From Pseudomonas pohangensis (GTDB lineage: Bacteria > Pseudomonadota > Gammaproteobacteria > Pseudomonadales > Pseudomonadaceae), in NCBI RefSeq assembly GCF_900105995.1, contig NZ_LT629785.1, positions 496,001-560,000 on the forward strand: 64,000 bases of DNA. Reading direction: 5' to 3'. How positions within the stretch are numbered: the stretch's first letter is position 1; every line of letters starts with the position of its first letter. A program made the position numbers and the translations under genes. The notes under the pieces are model-generated. The model did no database searches. It was not told the origin of the DNA and saw only the letters and a program-made list of their open reading frames with translations. Of the stretch, positions 8,173-17,489 are shown piece after piece.

Positions 8173-8200
8173 TGTGACTAGAATGCGTAAAATAGTCACA
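8173..8200. promoter_or_regulatory. Inverted repeat in the thiolase/ligase divergent promoter region
   Basis: TGTGACT (8173-8179) and AGTCACA (8194-8200) form a perfect 7-bp inverted repeat separated by 14 bases, in an AT-rich stretch between the divergent thiolase and acyl-CoA ligase genes. It may be an operator. The spacing is too wide for a Vfr/CRP site (TGTGA-N6-TCACA). No regulator gene is adjacent. Confidence 0.4.
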
Positions 8201-8290
8201 GTGATGAATGGTTTTCTGCTTGCGGAAATCTGGTCTAGCATCAGTATTCTGCAACTCATGCCAATCACAAGAGCCTTTCAGGTAATCGCC

Positions 8291-9970
8291 ATGCTCCAGA
8301 CTCGTGTTATTCCGCCAGCCGAAAACGCCTACCAGTACCCATTGCTGATCAAGAGCCTGCTGCTCACCGCCGGCCGCTATGAGCGAACCCGCGAGATCGT
8401 CTACCGCGACAAGGTGCGCTACACCTATCCAACCCTGCTCGAGCGGATCGCACGTCTGGCCAACGTACTCAGCGAAGCCGGAGTCAAGGCCGGCGATACA
8501 GTCGGGGTGATGGACTGGGACAGCCACCGTTATCTGGAATGCATGTTTGCCATCCCCATGCTCGGCGCAGTTCTGCAAACTATCAATGTCCGTCTGTCGC
8601 CCGAGCAGATGCTTTACACCATGAATCACGCGGAAGCGAAGTTCGTGCTGATCAACAGTGACTTCATCCAGGTGTTCAATGATGTAGCGCCGCATCTGAA
8701 CAGCGTGCGCAAGACCATCCTGTTGACCGATGGCGAAGAAAAAACCGCCAACCTGTTCAACCTGGTTGGCGAGTACGAGGAGCTGCTGAGTGCTGCCAGT
8801 ACCAGCTACGACTTCGAGGACTTCGACGAAAACTCGGTCGCCACCACCTTCTATACCAGTGGCACCACCGGCAATCCGAAAGGCGTGTATTTCACCCACC
8901 GCCAGCTGGTGCTGCACACCCTGACCCTGGGCACTACCATGGGCTCGCTGGACAGCATTCGGCTGCTGGGCAACAACGACGTGTACATGCCGATCACGCC
9001 GATGTTCCACGTGCATGCCTGGGGCATGCCGCTGGTGGCGACCATGCTCGGTCTCAAGCAGGTCTATCCGGGTCGCTACGAGCCGGAGTACCTGGTCGAG
9101 CTGTGGAAAACCGAAAAAGTCACTTTCTCCCATTGCGTGCCGACCATCCTGCAGATGGTGATGAACGCCAAGGCCGCAGAGGGTGTGGACTTCAAAGGCT
9201 GGAAGCTGATCATCGGCGGCTCCGCGCTGAACCGCTCGCTGTATCTGGCGGCGAAGGAGCGTGGCATGCAGCTGACTGCCGCCTACGGCATGTCGGAAAC
9301 CGGGCCGATCATCTCCTGTGCCTATCTCAACGACGAGGACATGGCCAGCGAGGAGTTGCAGGTCAAACATCGCATCCGTGCGGGGGTCAGCGTGCCGCTG
9401 GTGCAGGCGCGCATTGTCGATGCCGAAGGCAAATCGCTACCGCAGGACGGTCAGGCCCAGGGCGAGCTGGTGCTGCGTGCACCCTGGCTTACCCAGGCCT
9501 ATTTCAACGAACCGCAGAAGAGCACCGAACTCTGGGAAGGCGGCTGGCTGCACACTGGCGACGTTGCGGCGATCGACCACAACGGCGGCATAGAAATTCG
9601 TGACCGCATCAAGGATGTTATCAAGACCGGTGGGGAGTGGATTTCCTCGCTGGAACTGGAAGACCTGGTCAGCCGCCATCCGGCGGTGCGTGAAGTGGCG
9701 GTGGTCGGCATGCCGGACGAGCGCTGGGGCGAGTCGCCGTTTGCCCTGGTGGTGCTGCGTGACAGCCAGAGTCTCGACGCTGCCGCTTTGCAAGCGCACA
9801 TGCTGCCGTTTGTCGAACAGGGCCGCATCAACAAATGGGGTATTCCACGGCAGATCGCGCTGGTCAGCGAGATTCCCAAGACCAGCGTCGGCAAGCTGGA
9901 CAAGAAGGTTATTCGTCTGCAGATCGCCCAATGGCAGACAGAAGGGAGTTCGATCATCTCTTCGTTGTAA
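8291..9970 (+). CDS. Fatty-acid/aryl-acid--CoA ligase (AMP-binding family)
   Basis: 559-residue adenylate-forming enzyme that activates a carboxylic acid with ATP and CoA. The P-loop-like YTSGTTGNPKGVYFTH lies near residue 195, the GMSETGP motif near residue 335, the hinge region TGDVAAIDHNGGIEIRDRIKD near residue 425, and the C-terminal catalytic Lys in KTSVGKLDKK near residue 535. The overall pattern is that of medium- or long-chain fatty-acyl-CoA synthetases. The ATG at 8291 follows an AGGTAATCG box and gives the expected N-terminus. Upstream in-frame starts from 8174 would cross the promoter region. With the divergent thiolase it suggests activation and beta-oxidation of a side-chain or fatty acid. 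Confidence 0.87.
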   Translation: MLQTRVIPPAENAYQYPLLIKSLLLTAGRYERTREIVYRDKVRYTYPTLLERIARLANVLSEAGVKAGDTVGVMDWDSHRYLECMFAIPMLGAVLQTINVRLSPEQMLYTMNHAEAKFVLINSDFIQVFNDVAPHLNSVRKTILLTDGEEKTANLFNLVGEYEELLSAASTSYDFEDFDENSVATTFYTSGTTGNPKGVYFTHRQLVLHTLTLGTTMGSLDSIRLLGNNDVYMPITPMFHVHAWGMPLVATMLGLKQVYPGRYEPEYLVELWKTEKVTFSHCVPTILQMVMNAKAAEGVDFKGWKLIIGGSALNRSLYLAAKERGMQLTAAYGMSETGPIISCAYLNDEDMASEELQVKHRIRAGVSVPLVQARIVDAEGKSLPQDGQAQGELVLRAPWLTQAYFNEPQKSTELWEGGWLHTGDVAAIDHNGGIEIRDRIKDVIKTGGEWISSLELEDLVSRHPAVREVAVVGMPDERWGESPFALVVLRDSQSLDAAALQAHMLPFVEQGRINKWGIPRQIALVSEIPKTSVGKLDKKVIRLQIAQWQTEGSSIISSL

Positions 9971-10020
9971 ACTCGGCCGGTCGCATCATGGTGGTGTGAC
10001 CGGTTTCCTTTCTGGTTGTG

Positions 10021-11871
10021 ATGATTCCTTTCCTTTCTCTGCGCCAGCTACTCCCCCTGTTCCTGCTTCTGGGTTGTGCACGCCCGGCTCTGGCCGGCTT
10101 GCCGTTCAATATCGGTGTGGTCGAGGCGCAGCTGGATAGCGCGCTGGATTACTCGCTGCTGTGGGCCACGGAAAATCCGCATAGCGACCTGATCGGCGCC
10201 AACAACGGCGGCCGTGGGCTGTCCACGGCAACCGACGATGCACGGCTGAATTATGGCCGTGGCGATAGCGTCAGCCGGCGTTTGAGCGGCTTCAATGCAC
10301 TGGAATTGCGCTACCAGGACAGCGGTGCCTATCTCAGCGGCCGCTACTGGTATGACTTCGCCCTGCAGGACGACCACCTGCCGTTTCGCCAGATTGATGA
10401 TGGCGGTCGTCAGCAGGGCGCCAAGTCTTCCGGCGGAGAATTCCTTGAGGCCTTCGTTTATCAGCGTTACCAGCTGGACCAGCAGCCCGGGGAAGCGCGG
10501 CTGGGCCGGCAGACGCTGAACTGGGGCGAAGGGCTGTTTATCGGCAATGCCCTGAATGACCTGAACCCGCAGCAGGCCTCGGCCTATCGCCAGCCGGTGA
10601 CAGCGCTCGGTGAGGGCTTCTTGCCGAGCAATCTGCTGCATCTGTCACAAGCACTGAGTGAGCGCTGGGAGCTGCAAGGTTTCTATCAGTTGAACTGGGA
10701 TGCCGATGTGGCGGAAAACTGCAGCACCTTCTTTTCTCCGGCGGATTATCAGGCGCCGGGTTGCAGCGACAATCTGGCGGTGTTGCGTACCCGGCAGCAG
10801 GTAGTCGATCAGTATGGCCAGGCGGCGCTGACCGGCCTGCAAGGGCTTGGGGTCGGCTGGAATGTCCCGGATGAGGGCGTGCTGGTGCGCCGTGGTGCCG
10901 ATCGCGATGCCTCGGACGGTGGCCAGTTCGGTGTGGCCCTGCATTATTTTGCCGTGCCGCTGGACACCCGTTTCGGCCTGTATGCCCTGCATATCCACAG
11001 TCGCCAGGCCTATCTGGGCATCCAGGCGCCGGACCAGGCAGCCTATGACGCCGCCCTGACGCAGGGTGCTCTGGCGCCGCTGGTGGTGGCGGGTAACAGC
11101 CAGTACTTCATGACCTATCCGGAAGATCTGCAGACTTACGGCCTGAGTTTTTCCAGCCTGCTGCGCAATGGCACGACCTGGGCCGGCGAGTTGAGCTACC
11201 GGCCCAATGCGCCGCTGCAGTTGAGCAGCGTCGACCTGCTCGCCGCACCGCAGACCCCGCTGGATGCCAGCCAGTCGCCGTTGCAACTGGCCCCCGGGCA
11301 ATCCCTGTCCGGTTACCGGCGCAAGGACATCACCCAGCTGCAGACCTCACTGAGCCAGACGGTTGATCAGGTGCTCGGCGCCAGTCAGATGCTCTTGCAG
11401 GGTGAAGTGGCGCTGGTGCAGGTAGGCGGGCTGGAGAGCCGCAATGCGGCGCGCTATGGCCGCGATCCGCTGTACGGCTCCGGTAGCCTGCCGGGCAATG
11501 CCTGCGTGACGCGCAATGCCGAGCAGCTGAATGCTGCCGGTGCCGCGCTGGACAATGTTGCACGCTACTGTTCGGGTGATGGCTTCGTCACTTCCACCGC
11601 CTGGGGCTACCGTACCCGCGCCGTCTGGGAATACCCGCAGGTTTTGCCGCACCTGACCCTCAAGCCGACACTGGCGTGGTCGCAGGATGTTGCCGGTTAT
11701 GCGGCGGACGGCCTGTTCAGTGAAGGCGCCAAGGCCGCCAGCATCGGCCTGGATGCCGAATACCAGAACATCTATCGCGTCGGTCTGCACTACAGCAGTT
11801 TCTTCGGTGGCGATTTCAACAGCCAGACTGACCGGGATTTCCTGTTGTTCAGTCTGGGTTTGAGTATCTAG
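10021..11871 (+). CDS. DUF1302 family outer-membrane protein
   Basis: 616-residue protein with a signal peptide (hydrophobic segment ending CARPALA, cleavage near residue 26). The body is made of alternating aromatic-rich strands typical of a beta-barrel and ends in LLFSLGLSI. The pattern matches DUF1302 proteins (PF06980). These are often near DUF1329 and MmpL-like genes in pseudomonads that take up hydrophobic compounds, but no such partners are here. The ATG at 10021 was preferred to the GTG three bases earlier. It lies 50 bases after the ligase stop on the same strand, so co-transcription is likely. Its role, probably in surface or outer-membrane handling of a hydrophobic substrate, is inferred. 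Confidence 0.8.
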   Translation: MIPFLSLRQLLPLFLLLGCARPALAGLPFNIGVVEAQLDSALDYSLLWATENPHSDLIGANNGGRGLSTATDDARLNYGRGDSVSRRLSGFNALELRYQDSGAYLSGRYWYDFALQDDHLPFRQIDDGGRQQGAKSSGGEFLEAFVYQRYQLDQQPGEARLGRQTLNWGEGLFIGNALNDLNPQQASAYRQPVTALGEGFLPSNLLHLSQALSERWELQGFYQLNWDADVAENCSTFFSPADYQAPGCSDNLAVLRTRQQVVDQYGQAALTGLQGLGVGWNVPDEGVLVRRGADRDASDGGQFGVALHYFAVPLDTRFGLYALHIHSRQAYLGIQAPDQAAYDAALTQGALAPLVVAGNSQYFMTYPEDLQTYGLSFSSLLRNGTTWAGELSYRPNAPLQLSSVDLLAAPQTPLDASQSPLQLAPGQSLSGYRRKDITQLQTSLSQTVDQVLGASQMLLQGEVALVQVGGLESRNAARYGRDPLYGSGSLPGNACVTRNAEQLNAAGAALDNVARYCSGDGFVTSTAWGYRTRAVWEYPQVLPHLTLKPTLAWSQDVAGYAADGLFSEGAKAASIGLDAEYQNIYRVGLHYSSFFGGDFNSQTDRDFLLFSLGLSI

Positions 11872-11985
11872 CGCAGCGGCTCAGCGGTCGCTATCAGTGC
11901 GCCGGCAGATTCGGCTCAAACTTGGAGTGACCCGCCAAGCTGCAGCAGGCCGCGCTTGCGGCTGCTGTGTCTGGTCGATGGCGGA

Positions 11986-12858
11986 TTATTTGCGGACCGG
12001 TGCGAGGAAACGGCGCAGGGCACTCCAGTTCTGCGTGCGGTCTTCCGCGCGGTAGGCGGTCAGCATCTGCAGCTGCTCCTCGATGGCTTTGGCCACCTTC
12101 TCGCGCAGCACCCATACGCGTTGTGCGTCGTCCGCTTTGCCGCGCAGGCGCGCAGTGGCTATGCGTTTGCCGAAGCCGAAGTAATAGCGCTGCGGCCGTG
12201 GCATCACGCTCAGGCCAATGCCGCGTGCCAGCGGCGGAATCATGTCGCCATTGCGGGTGCGCTCGCTGAGCTTGAGATAGCCGTCGAGCAGCTTCCACAG
12301 CTTCGAACTGCTGACGTCATTGGCATCCAGAAGAATGTCAAAATTCTCGTCTGCACCCAGCGAGCCGAACGGAATGATGTCGTAGCCATGCTCGATGGCC
12401 ATGCGGGCAAAACCAGTGCGCTTCTTCCAGATCAGCTGATAATCCTCGCCCTTGCGCCGCATCACCTCGCGGCCGCCGCCGGGAAATACCAGTACGTGCT
12501 GGCCGGTCTGCATCAGCGCGGCACAGTTTTCCGGAGTGCCCAGCACCATGCCGGCGCTGACCAGCAGCTTGCTCCAGCCGGGTACGGCGAAATGCCCGCG
12601 GTCACCCAGTCCGCGCAGGAACACAGCGTGCTCGCGGTACAGGTGCTCGTTCATCAGCGGTACATCGAGCAGGCCATAGAGCGTGTGGTTGCCCACCCAC
12701 AGCGCCGGCTTGCTCAAGTCGAGCTGGTCCAGGCCGAAGAATTGCGGCTTGAAGTAAGCGTTGGCCACGCGAAGGGTGCGCTGCATGGACTTGACCGCTG
12801 GTGGCTGGAAATCGGTGACGCCGGGAATATCCGGCAAGGCTGCGTCGGACTTGTGCAT
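11986..12858 (-). CDS. Lysophospholipid/diacylglycerol acyltransferase family protein
   Basis: 290-residue acyltransferase of the PlsC/DGAT-like superfamily. The acceptor motif is WVGNHTLYGLLDVPL near residue 55, a non-canonical H...D spacing seen in DGAT2-like bacterial members. FPGGGREVMRRKGE near residue 126 is the typical second block. The start MHKSDAALPD at 12858 has an AAGGAG five bases upstream. The gene begins 43 bases after the aldolase stop on the same strand, so it looks like the last gene of the meta-cleavage operon although no ring-degradation step needs it. It may acylate a lipid or an accumulating intermediate; this is inference only. Confidence 0.75.
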   Translation of the reverse strand: MHKSDAALPDIPGVTDFQPPAVKSMQRTLRVANAYFKPQFFGLDQLDLSKPALWVGNHTLYGLLDVPLMNEHLYREHAVFLRGLGDRGHFAVPGWSKLLVSAGMVLGTPENCAALMQTGQHVLVFPGGGREVMRRKGEDYQLIWKKRTGFARMAIEHGYDIIPFGSLGADENFDILLDANDVSSSKLWKLLDGYLKLSERTRNGDMIPPLARGIGLSVMPRPQRYYFGFGKRIATARLRGKADDAQRVWVLREKVAKAIEEQLQMLTAYRAEDRTQNWSALRRFLAPVRK

Positions 12859-12901
12859 GGGGACTCCTTTGCGAGGTTTGCTGTGCTGGCTGGGCACTGA
12901 T

Positions 12902-13924
12902 CTAGCGCCGTGCCAGCAGATCCAGGGCGACGTCGACGATCATGTCTTCCTGACCACCGACCATGCGCCGCTTGCCCAGTTCGACAAGGATGTCGAGGGT
13001 CTTCACGCCGTACTTGGCCGAGGCGGCTTCCGCATGGCGCAGGAAGCTGGAATAGACCCCGGCATAGCCCAGCCCGAGGGTTTCGCGGTCAACCCGCACC
13101 GGCCGGTCCTGCAACGGGCGCACGAGGTCATCGGCCGCGTCCATCAGGGTGTAGAGGTCGGTGCCGTGGTTCCAGCCCATGCGCTCGGCGGCGGCGATGA
13201 ACACTTCCAGCGGCGCATTGCCGGCGCCGGCACCCATGCCGGCGAGGCTGGCGTCGATGCGGTCGCAGCCTTCCTCGACGGCGGTAATGGAATTGGCTAC
13301 GCCGAGCGAAAGGTTATGGTGGGCGTGCATGCCGGTCTGGGTCTCGGGCTGGAGCACGGCCTTGAACGCGCGCATGCGCTCGCGGATGTCCTGCATGTTC
13401 ATCGCGCCGCCGGAGTCGGCCATGTAGATGCACTGGGCACCGTAGCTCTCCATCAGCTGGCCCTGGCGGGCCAGTTCTTCGGCCGGCAGCATGTGGCTCA
13501 TCATCAAAAAGCCGACGGTGTCCATGCCCAGCCCGCGGGCGTAGTCGATGTGCTGGCGCGAGATGTCCGCCTCGGTGCAGTGGGTGGCTACGCGCACCAC
13601 GCGCGCGCCGGCGTCATAGGCGGCCTTGAGGTCGTGGATGGTGCCGATGCCGGGCAACAGCAGGGTGGCGATCCTGGCGTGGCTGATCACATCGGCAGCC
13701 GCTTCGATCCACTCCAGATCGGTGTGCGCGGCAAAGCCGTAGTTGAAGCTGGAGCCCTGCAGGCCATCACCATGGGCGACTTCGATGGAGTCGACTTTGG
13801 CCTTGTCCAGCGCGCGGGCGATGTCCTGCACGTTGCGGATCGAGTACTGGTGGCGGATGGCATGACTGCCATCGCGCAGGGTGACGTCGGAGATATATAG
13901 TTTTTTGCCGGGGTTAAACGTCAT
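12902..13924 (-). CDS. dmpG: 4-hydroxy-2-oxovalerate aldolase
   Basis: 340-residue DRE-TIM aldolase that cleaves 4-hydroxy-2-oxoacids to pyruvate and an aldehyde (acetaldehyde for 4-hydroxy-2-oxovalerate). The Arg/Asp catalytic pair is in the N-terminal VTLRDGSHAIRHQ segment, and metal-binding residues lie in GMHAHHNLSLG near residue 197. DmpG/BphI/MhpE enzymes form a channelling complex with the acetylating acetaldehyde dehydrogenase. That gene lies immediately upstream, and its stop overlaps this start by four bases. GGAGA precedes the ATG. Length and motifs are normal. Confidence 0.95.
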   Translation of the reverse strand: MTFNPGKKLYISDVTLRDGSHAIRHQYSIRNVQDIARALDKAKVDSIEVAHGDGLQGSSFNYGFAAHTDLEWIEAAADVISHARIATLLLPGIGTIHDLKAAYDAGARVVRVATHCTEADISRQHIDYARGLGMDTVGFLMMSHMLPAEELARQGQLMESYGAQCIYMADSGGAMNMQDIRERMRAFKAVLQPETQTGMHAHHNLSLGVANSITAVEEGCDRIDASLAGMGAGAGNAPLEVFIAAAERMGWNHGTDLYTLMDAADDLVRPLQDRPVRVDRETLGLGYAGVYSSFLRHAEAASAKYGVKTLDILVELGKRRMVGGQEDMIVDVALDLLARR

Positions 13925-14901
13925 GACAGCTCTCCTTGGGCGCAGGCCTGGCCGCTGGCCGGGGTGATGATCGACTCGGCCATGCGCTCGGCAGTGGCCA
14001 GCGCGGCGGAGGTCATGATGTCGAGGTTGCCGGCGTAGGCCGGCAGGTAATGTGCAGCGCCTTCGACTTCGAGGAAGACCGAGGTCTTCAGCCCGGCGAA
14101 GGTACCCACGCCGGGAATGTGCAGCGGCGCCGCTTGCGGAATCACGTCGAACTGCACCTGCTGCTTCAGGCGATAGCCCGGCACATAGCGGTGCACCGCT
14201 TGCACCATGGCCTCGATGGAAGCGGCGATTTCAGCCTGGTCTGCCAATTCCGACAGCACGAAAACCGTGTCGCGCATGATCAGCGGCGGTTCCGCCGGAT
14301 TGAGCACGATCATCGCCTTGCCCCTGGCCGCACCGCCGACCTGCTCGATGGCCCGGGCAGTGGTTTCGGTGAATTCGTCGATATTGGCGCGGGTGCCGGG
14401 CCCGGCCGATTTGCTGCTGATGGTGGCGATGATTTCGGCGTAGTGCACCCGGGCTACCCGCGACACGGCCGCCACAACCGGAATGGTGGCCTGACCGCCG
14501 CAGGTGACCATGTTGACGTTGGGCTTCTCGAGGTGGGCGTGCAGGTTGACCACCGGCACACAGTACGGGCCGATCGCCGCCGGGGTCAGGTCGATCAGCC
14601 GCAGGCCCGGCTTCAGCTGGCGCAGCAGGGCGTCATTGCTGACGTGGGCGGTGGCCGAGGTGGCGTCGAAGACAAAGTCGATGTCGTCGAATACCGGCAG
14701 CCGGGTCAGGCCTTCAACGCCCTCGTGGGTGGTCGCCACGCCGAGGCGGGCGGCGCGGGCCAGACCGTCGGAGGCCGGGTCGATGCCGACCATGGCACCC
14801 ATTTCCACGTGTTTGCCGTTGCGCATGATCTTGATCATAAGATCGGTGCCGATATTGCCGGAGCCGATGATGGCGACTTTCAGTTTGCGGTGACTGCTCA
14901 T
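13921..14901 (-). CDS. mhpF: Acetaldehyde dehydrogenase (acetylating)
   Basis: 326-residue CoA-dependent enzyme that oxidises acetaldehyde to acetyl-CoA with NAD+. The N-terminal Rossmann loop is VAIIGSGNIGTDLM; the catalytic Cys is in MVTCGGQATIPVV near residue 131, the normal position for DmpF/BphJ/MhpF. It is the obligate partner of the aldolase encoded directly downstream (four-base overlap). GGAGG stands seven bases upstream of the ATG. About 60 bases separate it from the hydratase gene upstream. Confidence 0.95.
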   Translation of the reverse strand: MSSHRKLKVAIIGSGNIGTDLMIKIMRNGKHVEMGAMVGIDPASDGLARAARLGVATTHEGVEGLTRLPVFDDIDFVFDATSATAHVSNDALLRQLKPGLRLIDLTPAAIGPYCVPVVNLHAHLEKPNVNMVTCGGQATIPVVAAVSRVARVHYAEIIATISSKSAGPGTRANIDEFTETTARAIEQVGGAARGKAMIVLNPAEPPLIMRDTVFVLSELADQAEIAASIEAMVQAVHRYVPGYRLKQQVQFDVIPQAAPLHIPGVGTFAGLKTSVFLEVEGAAHYLPAYAGNLDIMTSAALATAERMAESIITPASGQACAQGELS

Positions 14902-14962
14902 CAGTGAGCCTCCAGTACGGGCAGCGAGTGCGGGCCACGCTGCCAGGCAAAAAGGTAAGGGG

Positions 14963-15763
14963 TCAGACGAAGCGGCAGCCGACTTCGCCGAGACGGGTCA
15001 GGCGCAGTTGCAAGCGGTCGCCCGCCATCACCGGGGTCATCGGGCCGAGCGCGCCGGACAGCAGTACGTCACCGGCCATCAGCGGGCGGCCGGCCCTGGC
15101 CATGGTGCGGGCCAGCCACAGGCAGGCATCCAGCGGGTTGCCCAGGCAGGCGGCGCCGACGCCGATCGCGGCCTGCGCGCCGTTCTTCTCCAGCAGCATG
15201 CCTTCCAGACGCAGGTCCAGCCCCGCCAGACGGGTCGGCTGCTTGCCCAGCACGTAGAGCGCCGAGGAGGCGTTGTCGGCCACGGTATCGGCCAGACTGA
15301 TCTTCCAGTCGGCAATCGCCGAATCGACGATTTCCAGCGCCGGCAGCAGGTACTCCACCGCGCTCATCAGTTCGGCCAGGGTGCAGTCCACGTGGGGCAG
15401 GTCGCGGCCCAGCACGAAGGCAATCTCGCCCTCGGCCTTGGGCTGGATCAGCCGGCTGCAGTCGATTTCACCGCCATCGGCAATTTCCATATCGGCAAAC
15501 AGCATGCCGAAGTCCGGCTGATCGACGCCCAGTTGCTGTTGCACGGCCGTCGAGGTCAGGCCGATCTTGCGTCCGACCAGCCGGCGGCCCTGGTCGAGTG
15601 CCGCACGGGTGTTGATTTCCTGCACGGCATAGGCATCGGCCAGACGGGTGATGCCGAACTGGCTGGATACCGGTGCAATCGCTGCCTGCGTGGCGCGCGC
15701 GGTGCGCAGGGCGAGCGCGGCGGCCTGGATTATTTCCTTGCCTGCGGAAGGGTGCGAACTCAT
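14963..15763 (-). CDS. mhpD: 2-keto-4-pentenoate hydratase
   Basis: 266-residue hydratase of the fumarylacetoacetate-hydrolase-like fold, adding water to 2-hydroxypenta-2,4-dienoate (or an alkyl homologue) to give 4-hydroxy-2-oxovalerate. Conserved blocks include GRKIGLTSTAVQQQLGVDQPDFG near residue 65, a metal-binding region at KAEGEIAFVLGRDL near residue 110, and the C-terminal GDVLLSGALGPM. Length is normal for MhpD/DmpE/BphH. The start overlaps the stop of the flavin hydroxylase gene by four bases. Confidence 0.93.
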   Translation of the reverse strand: MSSHPSAGKEIIQAAALALRTARATQAAIAPVSSQFGITRLADAYAVQEINTRAALDQGRRLVGRKIGLTSTAVQQQLGVDQPDFGMLFADMEIADGGEIDCSRLIQPKAEGEIAFVLGRDLPHVDCTLAELMSAVEYLLPALEIVDSAIADWKISLADTVADNASSALYVLGKQPTRLAGLDLRLEGMLLEKNGAQAAIGVGAACLGNPLDACLWLARTMARAGRPLMAGDVLLSGALGPMTPVMAGDRLQLRLTRLGEVGCRFV

Positions 15764-17478
15764 GAGGCCACCTGCTGCTGGCCGGAGCTGTGCATGCCGA
15801 GCTGTTCGATCAGCGCGTCAATCGCCGCTTGCAATTGCCCGGGCTTGCTCATGGCGAAAACGAAGCGGTCGGGGCGGACGATGGCCACTGCGCCGGGCAC
15901 ATGGCCGGCTTCGCGGAAGCGGCGGATGCACTCACCGCTCATATCCTCCCACTCGTCGGCCGCCCCGGCGATGCAGGTCGAGAGCGTGCCCTGGGGGCGG
16001 CCGCCGGCCGGATACAGGGTCAAATAACGGACGTCCAGGGCTGCCAGCACTTGCTGGTCGGCAGTAGTGAGTTGTGCGCGCGGATCGACGCCATAACCGA
16101 TCAGGGCATAGCCCTCACCCAGCACCTCATCCAGCAGCGCCTGCCGGCAGTCAAAGTCGGCCAGTTGCGGCTGCGGTAATTGCTCGCCTTCCACGCCGTT
16201 GCGGCGCGTGCGCGGCAGGCCGAAGTAGGCGCCGGACTCGTAGCGTGGGCGTGGCTTGAACTTCTGTTCGGCCAGGTATTCGCGGATGCCGGGGGTGGAC
16301 CGTGCCGTGCGGGTGGCGACATTGCGCAGCGCACCGAGCAGCGGATTGGAGGTGGAAACAAAGTTCTTCATGTGGATCGACAGGTCGATCATCGCCTTGG
16401 CGTGTGGCCGGCGTTCACTCTGGTAACTGTCCAGCAGGCTGTCGCGAGCGCGCCCCTTGATGACGGCTTCCAGTTTCCAGGCCAGATTGTAGGCATCGCG
16501 CACGCCGGCATTCATGCCCTGGCCAACGAATTGCGGGGTCATGTGCGCGGCATCGCCGGCGAGCAATACCCTTCCACTGCGCCAGCTTTCGGCCACCAGT
16601 GCGTTGAAGGTGTAGACCAGACTGCGGAGGATCTCGACCTTGCTCACATCCACGTACTTGCCCAGATAGGCGCGTACGGTTTCCGGGTTCTCCATGTGCT
16701 CCCTGGTCTGGCCGGGCATCAGCATGAATTCGAAGCGGTGATGACCGTAGGGCTGGCGGCAGCTGACAGTGGGGCACTCGGGATCACAAATAAAGCTGAA
16801 GTAGGGCAGGTGGCGCAGACAGTTCTCGCCTTCCTTCTGTTTGATGTCGACCACGATCCACGGGTTGGGGAAACTCTGGCCGGTCATCTTGATCCCCAGC
16901 TGGGTGCGCACCGCGCTGCGGCCGCCATCACAGGCGACAAGATAGCGAGCGCGAAGCGCTTCTTCGCCATTTTTTGCTGCCGGGGTCTGGTCCGCCGCCG
17001 GCTTGCTGTAATTCGCGCCGCGACTTTCGCTATGCATCACCGTGACACCCTGATCATCCTGAATGAAGCGGGTGAACTCACGTCCGCGGCGCACACTGAC
17101 CTGCGGGTAGCGCGCCAGCCCTTCGGCCAGGCTGGTTTCCAGCAGCGGCTGGTAGAACAGGTTGTTGACCGGCCAGCCATTGGGGCGGGCGTTCTGGATC
17201 AGTTGGTGCAGCACCTGACCATCGGGCAGCAGCCACTGGAAGGTGGCATTGAGCAGCATGTCCCTGGTCAGTTCTTCGGCCATGCCGGCGGCCTGGAAGA
17301 TGCGCAGGCATTCATCATCGGTGTAGACGGCGCGGGCATTGCCGTAGAACTGCGGCTCGCGTTCGAGCACGACCACCGACAAGCCGCGCTTGCCGAGCAG
17401 GTTGGCCAGGGTGAGGCCGGTGGGGCCCAGTCCGGAAATGACCACATCAACCTGTGGTTCGGTAGTTTTCTTGCTCAT
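15760..17478 (-). CDS. FAD-dependent aromatic hydroxylase (MhpA-like)
   Basis: 572-residue class A flavoprotein monooxygenase, expected to hydroxylate a phenolic ring ortho to the OH using NAD(P)H and O2, making the catechol for ring cleavage. The FAD loop is ISGLGPTGLTLANLLG at the N-terminus. The DG motif ACDGGRSAVRTQLG is near residue 175, and LLAGDAAHMTPQFVGQGMN near residue 315 binds the FAD ribityl chain. The C-terminal thioredoxin-like domain extends to the end as in MhpA (554). The ATG at 17478 follows GAGG at a nine-base spacing; an upstream TTG at 17493 is less likely. The closest named family is 3-(3-hydroxyphenyl)propionate hydroxylase, but the substrate is not proven. Confidence 0.88.
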   Translation of the reverse strand: MSKKTTEPQVDVVISGLGPTGLTLANLLGKRGLSVVVLEREPQFYGNARAVYTDDECLRIFQAAGMAEELTRDMLLNATFQWLLPDGQVLHQLIQNARPNGWPVNNLFYQPLLETSLAEGLARYPQVSVRRGREFTRFIQDDQGVTVMHSESRGANYSKPAADQTPAAKNGEEALRARYLVACDGGRSAVRTQLGIKMTGQSFPNPWIVVDIKQKEGENCLRHLPYFSFICDPECPTVSCRQPYGHHRFEFMLMPGQTREHMENPETVRAYLGKYVDVSKVEILRSLVYTFNALVAESWRSGRVLLAGDAAHMTPQFVGQGMNAGVRDAYNLAWKLEAVIKGRARDSLLDSYQSERRPHAKAMIDLSIHMKNFVSTSNPLLGALRNVATRTARSTPGIREYLAEQKFKPRPRYESGAYFGLPRTRRNGVEGEQLPQPQLADFDCRQALLDEVLGEGYALIGYGVDPRAQLTTADQQVLAALDVRYLTLYPAGGRPQGTLSTCIAGAADEWEDMSGECIRRFREAGHVPGAVAIVRPDRFVFAMSKPGQLQAAIDALIEQLGMHSSGQQQVAS

Positions 17479-17489
17479 CGGCTGCAGCC

